Source of the DNA: Pholis gunnellus
Taxonomy: Eukaryota; Chordata; Actinopteri; Perciformes; Pholidae
NCBI GenBank assembly: GCA_910591455.2
Contig: OU342815.1
Span: 22,047,019 to 22,111,018, forward strand
Direction of reading: 5' to 3'
DNA: 64,000 nt
The notes under the pieces are model-generated. The model ran no database searches and had not been told where the DNA came from. It saw nothing but the letters and a program-made list of their open reading frames with translations. Positions 14,201-26,700 of this stretch are shown piece by piece (positions within the stretch are counted from its first letter, which is position 1; the number at the start of each line of letters is the position of its first letter). The translations under genes were made by a program, and so were the position numbers.

Positions 14201-17200
14201 TGGAATGAGGGACCCTGGAAACACATGACCTTGGGAACATAGGATCCCGGAAACAATAGGACCCTGGAAACATAGAACCCTGGGAACATAGGACCCTGAG
14301 ATACAAGACCCTCGGAACATAGGTCCCAGGGAACATAGGAACCTTGAATACAGGACCCTGGGAACATAAGACCCTCGGAACATAGGACCCTGAGAACATA
14401 GGACCCTGAAAAATATATAACCCTGGGGAATTTATGTATATATGTCCCTGGGAACATAGAAACATGGGACCCTGGGGACATAGGACCTTTGGATATAAGA
14501 CGCTGGCAACATAGGACCCTGGGGACACATGACCGTGGGAACATAGGATCCCGGAAACATAGGATCCTGGAAACATATGACCTAGGGAACATAGAACCCT
14601 GGGAACATAGGACCCTGGGAACATAGGACCCTGGAAAGGTAGGAGCCTGGGGTACAGGACCCTGAGAACATAGGACCCTCGGAACATAGGCCCCTGAGAT
14701 ACAGGACCCTAGGGAACATAGGACCCTGGAAACATAGGACCCTAGGGAACAGATAACCCATGGGAACATAGGACCCTGGGAACATAGGACCCTCGGAACA
14801 TAGGTCACTGGGAAAATAGGAACCTTCAATACAGGACCCTGGAAACATAGGACCCTGCAAAATCTATAACCCTGGGGAATATATGTCCCTGGGAACATAG
14901 GAATATGGGACCCTGGGAAATGTTAATAAACTTTAGTAATTTTTTATCATCTACTTTTCCAAACTAGTAATCCATTTACAGATGTCAGGGACGGGCTTAA
15001 TAGCCGGCATAACCACTTTGATCTTCTGAGAGAATGTCGTAAAATTACACCTTTGCACTGTCTTATGAAAACAATTAAATCTTCACCTAATGACAAGTTC
15101 TTCTGAGATCAACAGAGGAGTATTGCTCCCATTTGTCATTTCATTCCTCCTGATGAATTATTTCTGAAAGTAAATGACCCGTTAAGTGCATGAACTGTAG
15201 GCCTCCAGTAAAATGGAGAACACACTTTTTTTAAATGGGGTCTGTCCCCTCTAGAGGGCTAGCGTATTATTAAGGAGACACATTAAAATGTCAGAGGGGG
15301 GGGGGGGGGGGTGCTGGAGAAATGTGAGCAGAGAAAGACTCTGTGCTCCTGAAACCAGAGCAATAATGAAAAAATAATAAAAATACGTTGGTTCTTCACA
15401 GCAGTTTACAGGGCAGGTTTGTATTTTTTCCAAAGCAGTTATTGTTTATCTTTAGCTGCAATTGTTCCTCTTCCTTTCAGCTGTGAAGACATGCCTTTGT
15501 ACTGTAAGAGATGGGAAATAAAAACACAGTCTTTGCTCAGTGCAAAGATTCATTTCAAAGTTCTGTGAAAAGCTAACATGAGCTGCACTTCAGAGTTAAT
15601 TTTGGCACAAAACAGGCGCTGAGAGTTTTGTCTCCCGTTTCTTACAGTGTTGTGCTACGAAAAAGATCACCTCAAGGTCAGTTTGGAGAAGAGGAATTAT
15701 AGCATCGACTCACTTTTTTAAAAGTACACACAGCATTTGAGTGTTTGTATTAAGGTGTCTGAACATTTCCTTTCAAGCTGCACCAATAAATATTCTTATT
15801 ATGTGAAAGGCATTGCTCCTGCTGATAAACCCACGGTGAATCATCTATCGACTGTGCAGTTCATCGTTTTTTTCCTTTCAGCTCATTGTTTCGGTTTTAA
15901 TTGCCCACAATTTTCCTGTTCTGGCTCACGCTGACCAACCCGAATATCCAGCAGCAGGCCACCGTTTCCAGTTAAAGTCTCCAGTACTACCAGCACCTAA
16001 ACAGCACAGACAAAATGAGCGACTTGCTGCTGAAAGCAATGGAGCACTTAAGAGCTTAAGAGCCTGATATTTCCCTCAGGAGTTGAGAGGAGATAAGCAA
16101 CAGAGCTAAAAAGGACAGTGAATATTGGACTTATGTTCACCAAGCGACTTCTATAAAGGCGATAAAATGTCAAGGTTGTGTTTACATCTTGCTGCAATGA
16201 ATGCAGGTTGAAATAAAGCAGTCTCTGGTGGCGGTGTATCGAGTCTGACAGCGAGCCTACCCACAAACAGCTGGCTGCTGAGCCGTAAGCGGAGGTGTCC
16301 GTCAGCCGGAGCCTCCAGGAAGCGGAGGGGGAGCTGGTCCACCTGCAGGGAGGCCTCCTTCACGTTGCGCTCTGCCCTCACGTAGTGCCACTGCCTGTCA
16401 TTCAGAGGGAGGTGGGACTTCACGGTCAGGACCGCTGGACCGTTTCCCACATCAAAGGAGAAGGTCACCACCGAGGGAGCTGGGCAGCCAGTGGGGAATC
16501 ACACACACACACACACACACACACGTATACGACAGTCAGGTCAGACTGAATGTGATATTAGCTGCTTTATGTTCCTCTCTCTCTTCTCCCTTTCTGATGC
16601 AATGCGATACAACGCTGCTGGGAAAACGTGATGACCTGAATAGATTTATGAGGGCGCTGAGCTGACAGCTCGTCAATATTTCACAACGTCTCAGACGCTG
16701 CAGCAATACATAATGGCTCCAAATATCCAGAGAGCTCCTCCCTCAGGTTTGTGAACAAAACACACTGCAATCAACAATTTCAACACCTATAATAAACAGA
16801 CGCACCCACTGCGGAGGACGCACAAGATCACGTCCCCAGATTGTTTAATGCAATCATAAAAACCTTACAACTACGGCGTATTTCTTTATTGGCGCTGGTG
16901 TAAACAAGTCAATCTTTTGCATAAATATATCTGATTTTATCTCTTTTTTTTCCTCCAGTAAATCTACAAGGAAATCTTCTCCCATCTGGTGTGTTCATTA
17001 AGGATTTCAGCTTGACTACATGGGTTGTAAGTACATGCTTCTAAAGTCTCCCGTGACAGCCTGAAGGAGCTGTTGACTGTGTCATTAGGACTACATCACA
17101 CAGTGCAGACCTGACAGCCTGCTTCTCGGGGAAATTGAACTGTCAAGTGCAGCACAGCCAACATTTCCCTCTGAGAAAAACAAAATAAGTATCGCTGACA

Positions 17201-20200
17201 ACCTTTGTGGGTGTTCTTATGTATGGCGAACCTTTTTTCTTTTTTTTTTCTCATTTTGTGTGCATGTCCTTGCCATGTGTGCGTCTCTCTTTCTCTACTT
17301 CTCTATTTCTGGTCTGAACGTTGACTCACAGCTGAGCTCCACTCTGATGAAGTCCTTGAGGCCCTGGTTCTCCAGAAACACCCCTGAAGGAGCGCTCGTC
17401 TTGAAGTAGAAGGAGATATCGGAGGCGAGCTCGGCCTGCAGGGTGGGGAAGTAGAGATAGGAGGACTCCTGGTAGAAAGACGCCGCGTTCCACAGAGACT
17501 CTGAAAGCAAAGAGAGTAAAGTGGAGGTAGGAAGATTCTTGACTGAAGGCGGCTGCGTACCAAATAAGGACACTTTTTTGGTCTATTTTCTTGTTTCCCT
17601 CACTTGCATTGTTTACTCAAATTTGCAAGTTAATGAAACATCACACCGGATCCGTCGCCGGCGTTTTCAGTGTTGACTGCTGGCGTGAAACAGAAAGCCA
17701 GCGGTGATCTCTGGGGTTAGAACTCACACAACCAGCAGTCTGTCTCAACCTCACAAACAGGTTTCGCGATGTTCTAATAACACCCCCTCTATTTCATCTT
17801 CGCTTAACGAGCACAGCCGTTACTCACAGAATAGCAGGAGCTCCGCAGTCCGGAAGACGTCGAAATAGATAACCGTTTAATTATTTGAATCAACAACCGA
17901 CGCTGTTGTTTCTGTGGCGAGACGGTCTTTGTGTCTCAGATTGTATGAAGATGTCAGCTTTTTTAATGAGCTGCTTTATTTGAGAACACAGAACCTTTGT
18001 TAGCAGAGTTCAACGCTGTGTGAGGCTACATCCCAGAATATCTTTATTAAAGGTTCTCGATTAGATATTCAGAGCATTAACACAGCATCAAATAACGATA
18101 TAGAGGAGTAATGTGTACCTGAGCAGAGAATCAAGTCTCTCTCTCTGTATCCGGCTTGTGCCCCCTCAGGTTAAACACTGTTAGCACTGTTAGCACTGTT
18201 AGCTTCTAGCCACCGGCTCAGCCGCCGACATGTTGAGAGCCGTGTGGAAGCAATACAAAAGCTCTGAATATCAAACGTAGCGCCTTTAAAGTAAGAAAGG
18301 AGCATTTCAAGGCAGTAACCGAACATTGTCTAGAAACTAAACGCTTCTGTTAGCAGAGTTTGACTTCGGGCTGTACAATTATGGCCAAAATGACAATCCC
18401 GATTATTTTGATGAATATCGAGATCTCAATTATTTATCACGATTATTAACTGATTTTAGGGATAACAACATGACAGCTCTCCAAAAGTGAAGCCAAAACG
18501 TCTCGATCGATATCGACCATTAAAACGCATTTTAAAGGTCAATATCAGTCGATCGTGTTCATTTAATTGTGTGAAGCCCAAATCGGGATTGCGGTTAATA
18601 TTCGAATAATCGTGCAGCCCTAGTTTGACACAGAAGTATTTGCATATAAAATAAAAATGTACAGTTTATAATACATTCATTATAATGTGTAGCGATTGTG
18701 TAGGAAATAAGAACATATTCTGGAAATATTCTCGGTGTCTTGTTGCAGAATTGAAGACATGTTTGATTTCTGTATAAAATAACACCGTGGGAGGTCTGGA
18801 CTTCATTTGACTGCAGATGAGCTTCTAAAAATTCCCCCTGCCCTTTGTCCACAGCTCGCTGTGGGGACATGAAGCAATAAATATCTACAACCTCTTTCAT
18901 GTTCCAGTGCTGCTGTACAGCTCTGCCCCCCCCCACCCCCCCGCCGTGCTGCCCCACATTTTTGGCACCCCCCACTGCTTGGCTGCAAAACAGGAGTTTG
19001 AGAATCCGATTTTATGAGGTTACAGTCGACACAGCCAGTTGTCCGACTTGTAACAGAGCGGATTAACTTGAACTGTCTACCCGTGGATAAACACGTGAGG
19101 CATAAGGACATCGTCTGAGCTTGATTTGCCTCTGATCAACCCTGAGCCTGGGAATCCAAGGCCTCCATCTGCAACCAAATCTGGCACAGCAGCTCCAACA
19201 CTGAGGTGATCACCTACTGTCTCCATAACAACGCAGAGGGCCGACGTGGTAGACGGCCTGAGAGCCCGTCCTGTTGGTGTCTCCGATCACTATCTGGCTC
19301 ACTGGCAGGTGGTCTTTATAGGAGAGGATTCCCGTGTCATTAGCCCTGTGGCACACACACAAAAAAAGAGAGAAATAAATAAATGGGAACACAGTGCCCT
19401 CGGGGTAGATGCCTTTATGGGAGGTCCAGATAAAGGCCTCCATTCTTCTGCATTAGTGCAGAACGCAGAGTAAACACATTAAAAAGGGAGCAATCTATCA
19501 CAATGCAGACAACTGCCTCTGGAAATATGCAAACTGAGCTGAATGGAGAAGAGGCTTTGCAGTGGATTAACGCGCGGTAAACAAAGACATTCAGAGCATC
19601 CAACACAACAAAACCATAACGCAGCCTTTTTTATTTCCTTCAGCGCTTAAAAAGTCTTATTAGATTGACCGTGATTGTACATACGAGCAGCAATTAATCA
19701 TTCTGGAGATTCAACTGTTGACGGGATTGTGAGTGAATCTATGTGAATGAACTGATAGATGAGCAGGAAAAACACTGCACAGCTTCCTGCTGCTCCGTCT
19801 CTGTGAGTGCTTTCAGTGATTTAGAAATATTCTCTCTGAATTGATTTTTTCAATGCTTAATAGATGAATTGATTAATTAATCATAAGTAGCTTTTCTATG
19901 GAGGATTGTACAGTAGTTCATGAATAAACCACACATTGATTAACATCACTGATATTAATTCTTTCTTCTTACTCATGTTTGTTGATTCACATTTGGAATC
20001 CTATATTTAGATCTCCTATGGAACACTTACATGCCAGTTTATTAGGAACACTAATGTGGTCGAATGAAACAGCGCTATAAATCAATAAATCCTCCCTTCA
20101 TTAAGGATGTAACGTCATTTATTTTGTTGGTTTAGAGACGTGTCGGGTCATCTGTAGGATCACTGTGGAGGATGTAGTTTGTGGCAGTGGTGGAATGTAA

Positions 20201-20717
20201 CTAAGTAGATCTACTGAAGTATTACACTTTAAGTACAAAGTCGAGGTAATTTAAGTGTATCCATGTTTTGCTATTTTCTTCTTCTAGTCAACTACAACTG
20301 GTAAATATTGTACTCTTTGTTTTACTCCGCTACATCACAGAGGTTAATATTTGTCTGACAGCTTTAGTTACCTCTCAGACGACAGTTTTTCATCCCTGAA
20401 TATGATGATGTCATAGACCAGGGGTAGTCAAAGAATTTAGATAGTGGGCTAAAGGCTAAACAATAGTAAATGTGTGTCTTTCAAACAGTTATACTGCAAG
20501 AAAATCAGTGTTCTATACCCAAACACTCCATGTGTCCACTTATAAGATTGATTAATTAATAAATCCTGCAGCTACAATATACACATTGCTGCAGCAATAT
20601 GGATCCAAAAACATCATAAAATAAATTGGGTTGAAACAATAATACAAAACACCTCTTTAAACTCAATATATTTAGCAAAAATAGGAAAGAAAACACTCCT
20701 CCTGGACTAGAAATGCC

Positions 20718-20752
<35 letters not shown>

Positions 20753-23700
20753 CTGTATACCATGCGTCAGTGTCAGCGTCACAGTTGCAGAAGTAGTTCA
20801 TGTCCACGCAGTTCTCCTCCAGGCTGCAGGAGCACTGCTGAACTCCGGGCAGGAAGCCTCCCCAGTAGCTCCGCTTCTCTCCCTCCCGGTCCAGCCACCA
20901 GGTGAGCGGACTGCCGTCTGTAACAAATCACCGGACAGTCAGTGACCACGGCAGCGGCCTGCATGTGGTCACTGCTGGAGCTCAAGTAGGTCACGGTCGC
21001 GGGTTATATTTGGCAGGATTGCATTGTTTCGCTTCACTGGCTTTATCTCAAAATGTAAAAAAAAAAAAAAGTCTAAACATGGAAGTGGCACTGGAAGAAA
21101 AAAAAAGAGATTAAAAAATGACATCAAACTAATTAAAAATGTATAGATAAGCATGCGACAGAAATCAGAGGCAGCCGTGCAGAGAGGCTTCCATAATATG
21201 AGACATTATTGTCACTCTTCTTCAGCCACGTCCTCCTCAGACACCGTTGCCTCAGACTCTTTCACCTGATTCATAAACTCTATTATACGTCTACCTGTCC
21301 AAACAAAATATGGAGCCAATGCTTCATGTGTTAAAGCTGCATTCTCTCTAGTGTCCACCAGGGGGCGACTCCTCTGGTTGTATAGAAGTCTATGAGAAAA
21401 TGACTCTACTTCTCTCTTGATTTATTACCTCAGTAAACATTGTAAACATGAGTTTATGGTCTCAATCTCTAGTTTCACGTCTTCTTCTTGATTGACAGTC
21501 AGTGTATTCGTTTTGAAACTCAAACCCTTTCACAGTGTTTTTAGTTCATTGTAACGTTTTGGTCGCCTACAAATGTCTCAGATGACTCAGCGTTCGGTTG
21601 TGTTTAGCTCCGCCCTCTTGTGTCACTTCTGGTTCCAAAAAACCAAGATGGTGAAATCAATGCTTCGAAGCGGCAGTCCACAAACAAATGGCTTATGATG
21701 ACGTCCAAGGGCCTGGGCCATTATCTCTGGTATATATATATATATATATAAGTAATTTCATATCTTGATTACGATATACATCACAATATTTCCTGTTTTC
21801 TGGTAATTCACAAAAAAATAGACTATGTGAAGGAACCACATGGTTTTGTGTATTCTTTTGTGAATCAAACATGTATTAGTATTAGTATTTTCTCATATAA
21901 TCAAGAACATGAAGAAAATCTGTTTTAGTTTAGACAATATAATTGTGTATCACGATATCTCGATATGTGATTTCATCACGATGTCATTGCATCAAAAGAC
22001 GACCAATGATCCTATTGACTCGTCACCCAGCCCGGCGTCGTCCACTTCTCTCTACAGTAGCTCCCCTCATCGGCCCTGCAGCCACCCGACCTCCTGCTCA
22101 TTCACCCGCTCACCCGTTTCTCACGCTCCTCATCAGTCACTCGCTACTTAAACCAGTCTTTGTACTTCCTTTGTCGGTTCATCATCGCTGCCGTGTGGAG
22201 TTTTTGTTGCCTGTCACCTGTAAGCTATTCACACTAAATCATTGGACTGTCCCCTGTCTGCCTCGACCTTCATGCATTTGAGTTCCTCTGTTGCACACGT
22301 ACTCCAGCCGTTACACATCATAATAAGAATGAAATACAGCGAATACAAGTGTGAATGAAGGGAATTAAGACAGTGTTTTTTGATAATTAGAACACTTTGG
22401 CCTTCAAGTTTTTTAAGCACACTTCATTTCCTCTATTTGTTTGCTTTGGAGCAATATTAAAGATATAATACATTCATAGTTTTATCAACTCGACTTAGCT
22501 GTTTTACATTTAAAAGCCTCACTAGAGACATGATGCTCAAAAGACTTTACATCCGTTGCATTGCTTGTCTGTATGTGACAGAGTTAATCGGTCTGGTCCC
22601 CGTTAAATAAACAAAGGTTTTTTTTGTAATCAAACCAAATTGGCTATTTTCCCCATTGTCTGAATGTATTAGTTTTGACTCCCTGGTGGCATTTTATGAC
22701 ACGTTGTCTGTGTGTCAGTGAGGCGAAGCCATACATTAAAGGCATAACCCGTCGCCTCCACTAAGAGGTTAAGTGGTCCAGCCTCCATCATCTGTCACAC
22801 CGCGTGCGTTGGAGATGAGGCGGGTTGACGAGGAAAAGCCCATTAAGCTACATGTCACAATACATAATCAAGTGTCACATGCTACGATGCTTTTGTCCTA
22901 CCCAGCATGCATTACAGCTGCATGAGTGTATATGTATGGATACACATGTCATATTCGACTGATTCACCCTCCGTGTGGAGATAACACTCCATGGAGGTCT
23001 TCTCCAAACGGGATCCGATGGGCTAAGGATGCGATATGCAAAGGTGAAACAGATAAAGACAGGAAGTAATGTGGGCTCGAACAACGCTGGCCAGCAAAGC
23101 CCACGTTTGCATTACAAAAAGGTTGAAAATAATAAATCAAAATAATACTCTTTATTGTCTTTAAACTGCCCGTCCCTGCGCTCGCTGCACCGTGTTCCCT
23201 CCTATTCTGCTGCTTGTTTTAAAACACGACTCCGACGCCGAACAGGTACACAAATAAGAAAATCAATATCTTCCTGAAGGGGGAGTGAGTGTCACTCTCT
23301 CCCCTCAAATTGGATGGATATTGTCAGGACTTGTTCACAGCAAGCAAAGCAAATGCATCTCACTCCCTCCTTTCCTGAGAATAATGGAAATACAAATTTT
23401 GACAACTGCTTTGAAGCAGGTATGAATCGATCTGTCTTTTTTCATCTCTGATACCAACACCTCGGCTCTCCGATACCAGAGTTCAACTAACGAGCTGCCT
23501 GCCTCACTGTGCGGACAGGGACTGGGATTATTATGTAACATTTAAGGCTCGAGTTGCTTGACTTTAATAGCTTGTTAAAAATGTTTTTTACAAATAAATA
23601 CATAGATATAATTTCACTGACTAACAATAAATCCTGCAGGAATAAAATGTCCAGTGTATAATTGAATAGATCGGCCCCATCGTCCCCGATACCCGACCCA

Positions 23701-26700
23701 GCTGTTTGAGTCAGCATCGGCCTGATATCTGATATCGGTGTTGGTGCTTCCCCTGCATAAATCCCCCACAAGCAGCCACTAGTGTCTGTTTCACCCACAA
23801 TATACAAAAGAGCTGCGAACAAAAGAGCAAATGTGGCGAAAGGAATACACAGATAAGCCACGGGTTGAAATGGTAAATTGAGATTCTGGTGGTGGCATTT
23901 AAACACAGAACAAGAGCTAGTTGCTGTACAAAAATTGGTATTGCATCAAATCAAACAGACAACTATGAGAGCATGTTTCTAAGCGCTACTGTACAAATGC
24001 TTTCTTTGATGAAAAAAAACTAAAATACAAGACACACGTCAACATCTGCATCAATCTGAGACCCTGTCTCTACCACAGATCTTTCTTTAACAAGACAAAC
24101 TCGCCAATGTACGATTTGGCTTTCGGTTTATGAAACACATCACAACCAGACCAGTCAGGTGGATGAACTTAAAAACTAAAAAAATGAGAGTTACCTCTCA
24201 GCAAACTTAAAGGGAACATATCATTAAAAAAACTCAATGTTTCAGTGCTTGTGCACATCCATGTTGGTATCTGGAGTTACTAACCCACAAACTGAAATAA
24301 GACGACCTCGTCAGTTCTTTGTGTGCTGCCTAGATCAGAAAACACGTGATTCAACAAGCCATTATAGATTTGGCTCCCCTTCCTATATGTCACATGCAGG
24401 CTTCATTAGACCACCATACTTTTCTCGCAAGGCAATCGGGGCAGACTCTTAAAGAGACAGGCGCTGAAACGGAGCATTTCAGACAGATGGTGAATACAGG
24501 TGTAATCAGACTGATATGATGAGAGAAATAATGTGTTTTTGAAACATAAAAGCATGTAAACATGTGCAAGTAGAAACTCCAAATTCAAGGATTAACCTTT
24601 AAATGAGCATGAAATCTCCCCTTTAATTCAGCATGTGTATGGAAGAAGGAGAAACAGTGGAAATAAGACCACAGATGAACATCATTACGAGGACATTTAA
24701 TTACTTTTAAGTTAATAATAAAGACTGACAGGAAAGATGTTCTACAGCTTAACTCTTGGCAAATGAATGCATCTATAAATACGGTTGACAGCTTCCGAAC
24801 ATCTGCTGTTGTCGTTGTTGTTGTTTTTCCCTGTAAGTTTGCGTAATAAGTGTATTTTTGTCCAATAATTAATTTGAATGTGATGTTAATGTATGTGTGA
24901 TATTGTTTGATATTGTTTGTGTCTAACCGCTCAGCAAAGTGAGGAGCTAAAAGAGACATTTGACCTTCTATGCAACAAACAACAAAGGCAACCATCACAA
25001 AATTTCAGACTCTTTCTGAACGCGTTGTGGCAGCTCTGGAATAGAGCGCCGCGTCCTGTCTCTCTTTGATGTCTGGCGTGATAATGGACTTGTTTGTTTG
25101 CACACGCGTGGCACCCAGGGAACGGGGAATCTGGGACTTCATGAATGTTTCATGATTTAAGAGCAAATGTTTGGATGTTTAGGGGACACCGTCGGCGCCA
25201 GAGCAGTTCAAGATGAATGCACACAAAGAAGAGATTGGAGACCACCTCTCTGGTTATTGCAAACATGTTACGAGGAGAGTGGAGCAGAAGGCAGGCTGTG
25301 CAGGCGCAGCAGCTCCCGATGTGACAAAGCACAGGCAGACCGACTTACAATTCACAATGTTAACAGCAAACAGCCCTCTGATGCTGCAAAGCACAGAACA
25401 ACTTGTCTCACTAAGGTCATGTTCAGATCAACTCGAGTCCGCCTAAAAGAACTAAACAGCACCCTTATTTATTGGAAAGGGGCGACGCAGTCGGGGTGCC
25501 AATGCAGAAGCCTCTGGCATAAAAACGTAGGGACGCAACATCGTCTGGCTGCAGTGGCCAATCGAATATTTACAAGCAATACGGCTGTCAAGACTGGCCA
25601 AAAATGTGTTTATTCCTTTGAAAATATTGCGTATGTTGAAACTATTTGAATATCTATTGTACATTCTATTCTACAATGTATTGCAAGCCCCGGCCCCGAA
25701 ACATCTTTATGTATTTTCAAGATGTTTTTTAGACTAAAATGTGTTCAAGTAGCAAACTCTTTTAGGGAATGACTCACTGTTAGTGAGCGTGCGGTCCCGA
25801 GAGAGCGTGTGACTGAGTGTGAAGTTATCAGTATCGTTAAAGCTTCGCAGTGCAGTGTGTGCACAGCTTATTTTTTGCCTCCTTTTTTGCCTCCATTAAT
25901 GATTTCTTTCAGACTAGTGGAAAGAAAACATCCAAAATACACATTTAGTTGTTTATGTAGTACCACTTTGTCTATTTACCGTAGGCCGTCGTATATCGTA
26001 GGCACAGCTACGGGAGCAACTTTGGGGTTAAGTGTCTTGCTCAAGGACACATCGACATGCAACCAGTGGTGCCGGAGCCAGAGCCAGGGTTTGAACCGCC
26101 AACCCTCTGATTGAAAGACGGCCCTGCTCTCCACTCACATGTACCATTAGATAATGCCTCATTTGCATATTTCAGAAAACTTGTAACACAACAAATATTT
26201 GTCTTTATGTGAGTGATGAAGTGGTGAATGTTCATGGTGATCTCTATGAGTTCATGTGTTGACCCTCTTCACCTGTAGAGTCTCTAAATGTCTGTAATGA
26301 ACTAAACGTCTCTTTAAAGGACGTTTTCTCTAAATGATGAGTTTGTTCTCAGACTCTGATGATAAATCTCCACTTCAGCAGCTCTTACACAGCGGTTTAT
26401 AATACTATGAGGATTTTTTTCAGTCGAAATAATTGTTTTTATTGGATTGTGTACTTGCTGTCAACGATATAAATTTGAATATATATATATATGAGTTGTT
26501 GAAAAGTTGTATTTTATTGTTGTTTACTGGTTCATTCCTCTCTGTATTCTGAAGGTTTGTTCATATATCATGCAGTCTGATTTATACAACATTGTATTCA
26601 GAAAAACATGGAAAATTGAATTTTGTTGAAATTGTTGACAGTATTCTCTGATTTATGGAGCGATAAAGCGACACATCCCAAATCCCCTCCATGAAAACCC

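Noticed and set aside
13920..14898. Overlapping minus-strand ORFs of 255 and 300 codons rich in FPGSYVPRVLCSQG, looking like a large repetitive protein gene
   Set aside because: They are produced by the 16-bp minisatellite, which is open in every frame. No start context, no domain, and they sit inside intron 17 of cntnap5.
25167..25649. 160-codon plus-strand ORF in intron 13
   Set aside because: No domain, no homology that I recognise, ordinary composition; chance ORF.
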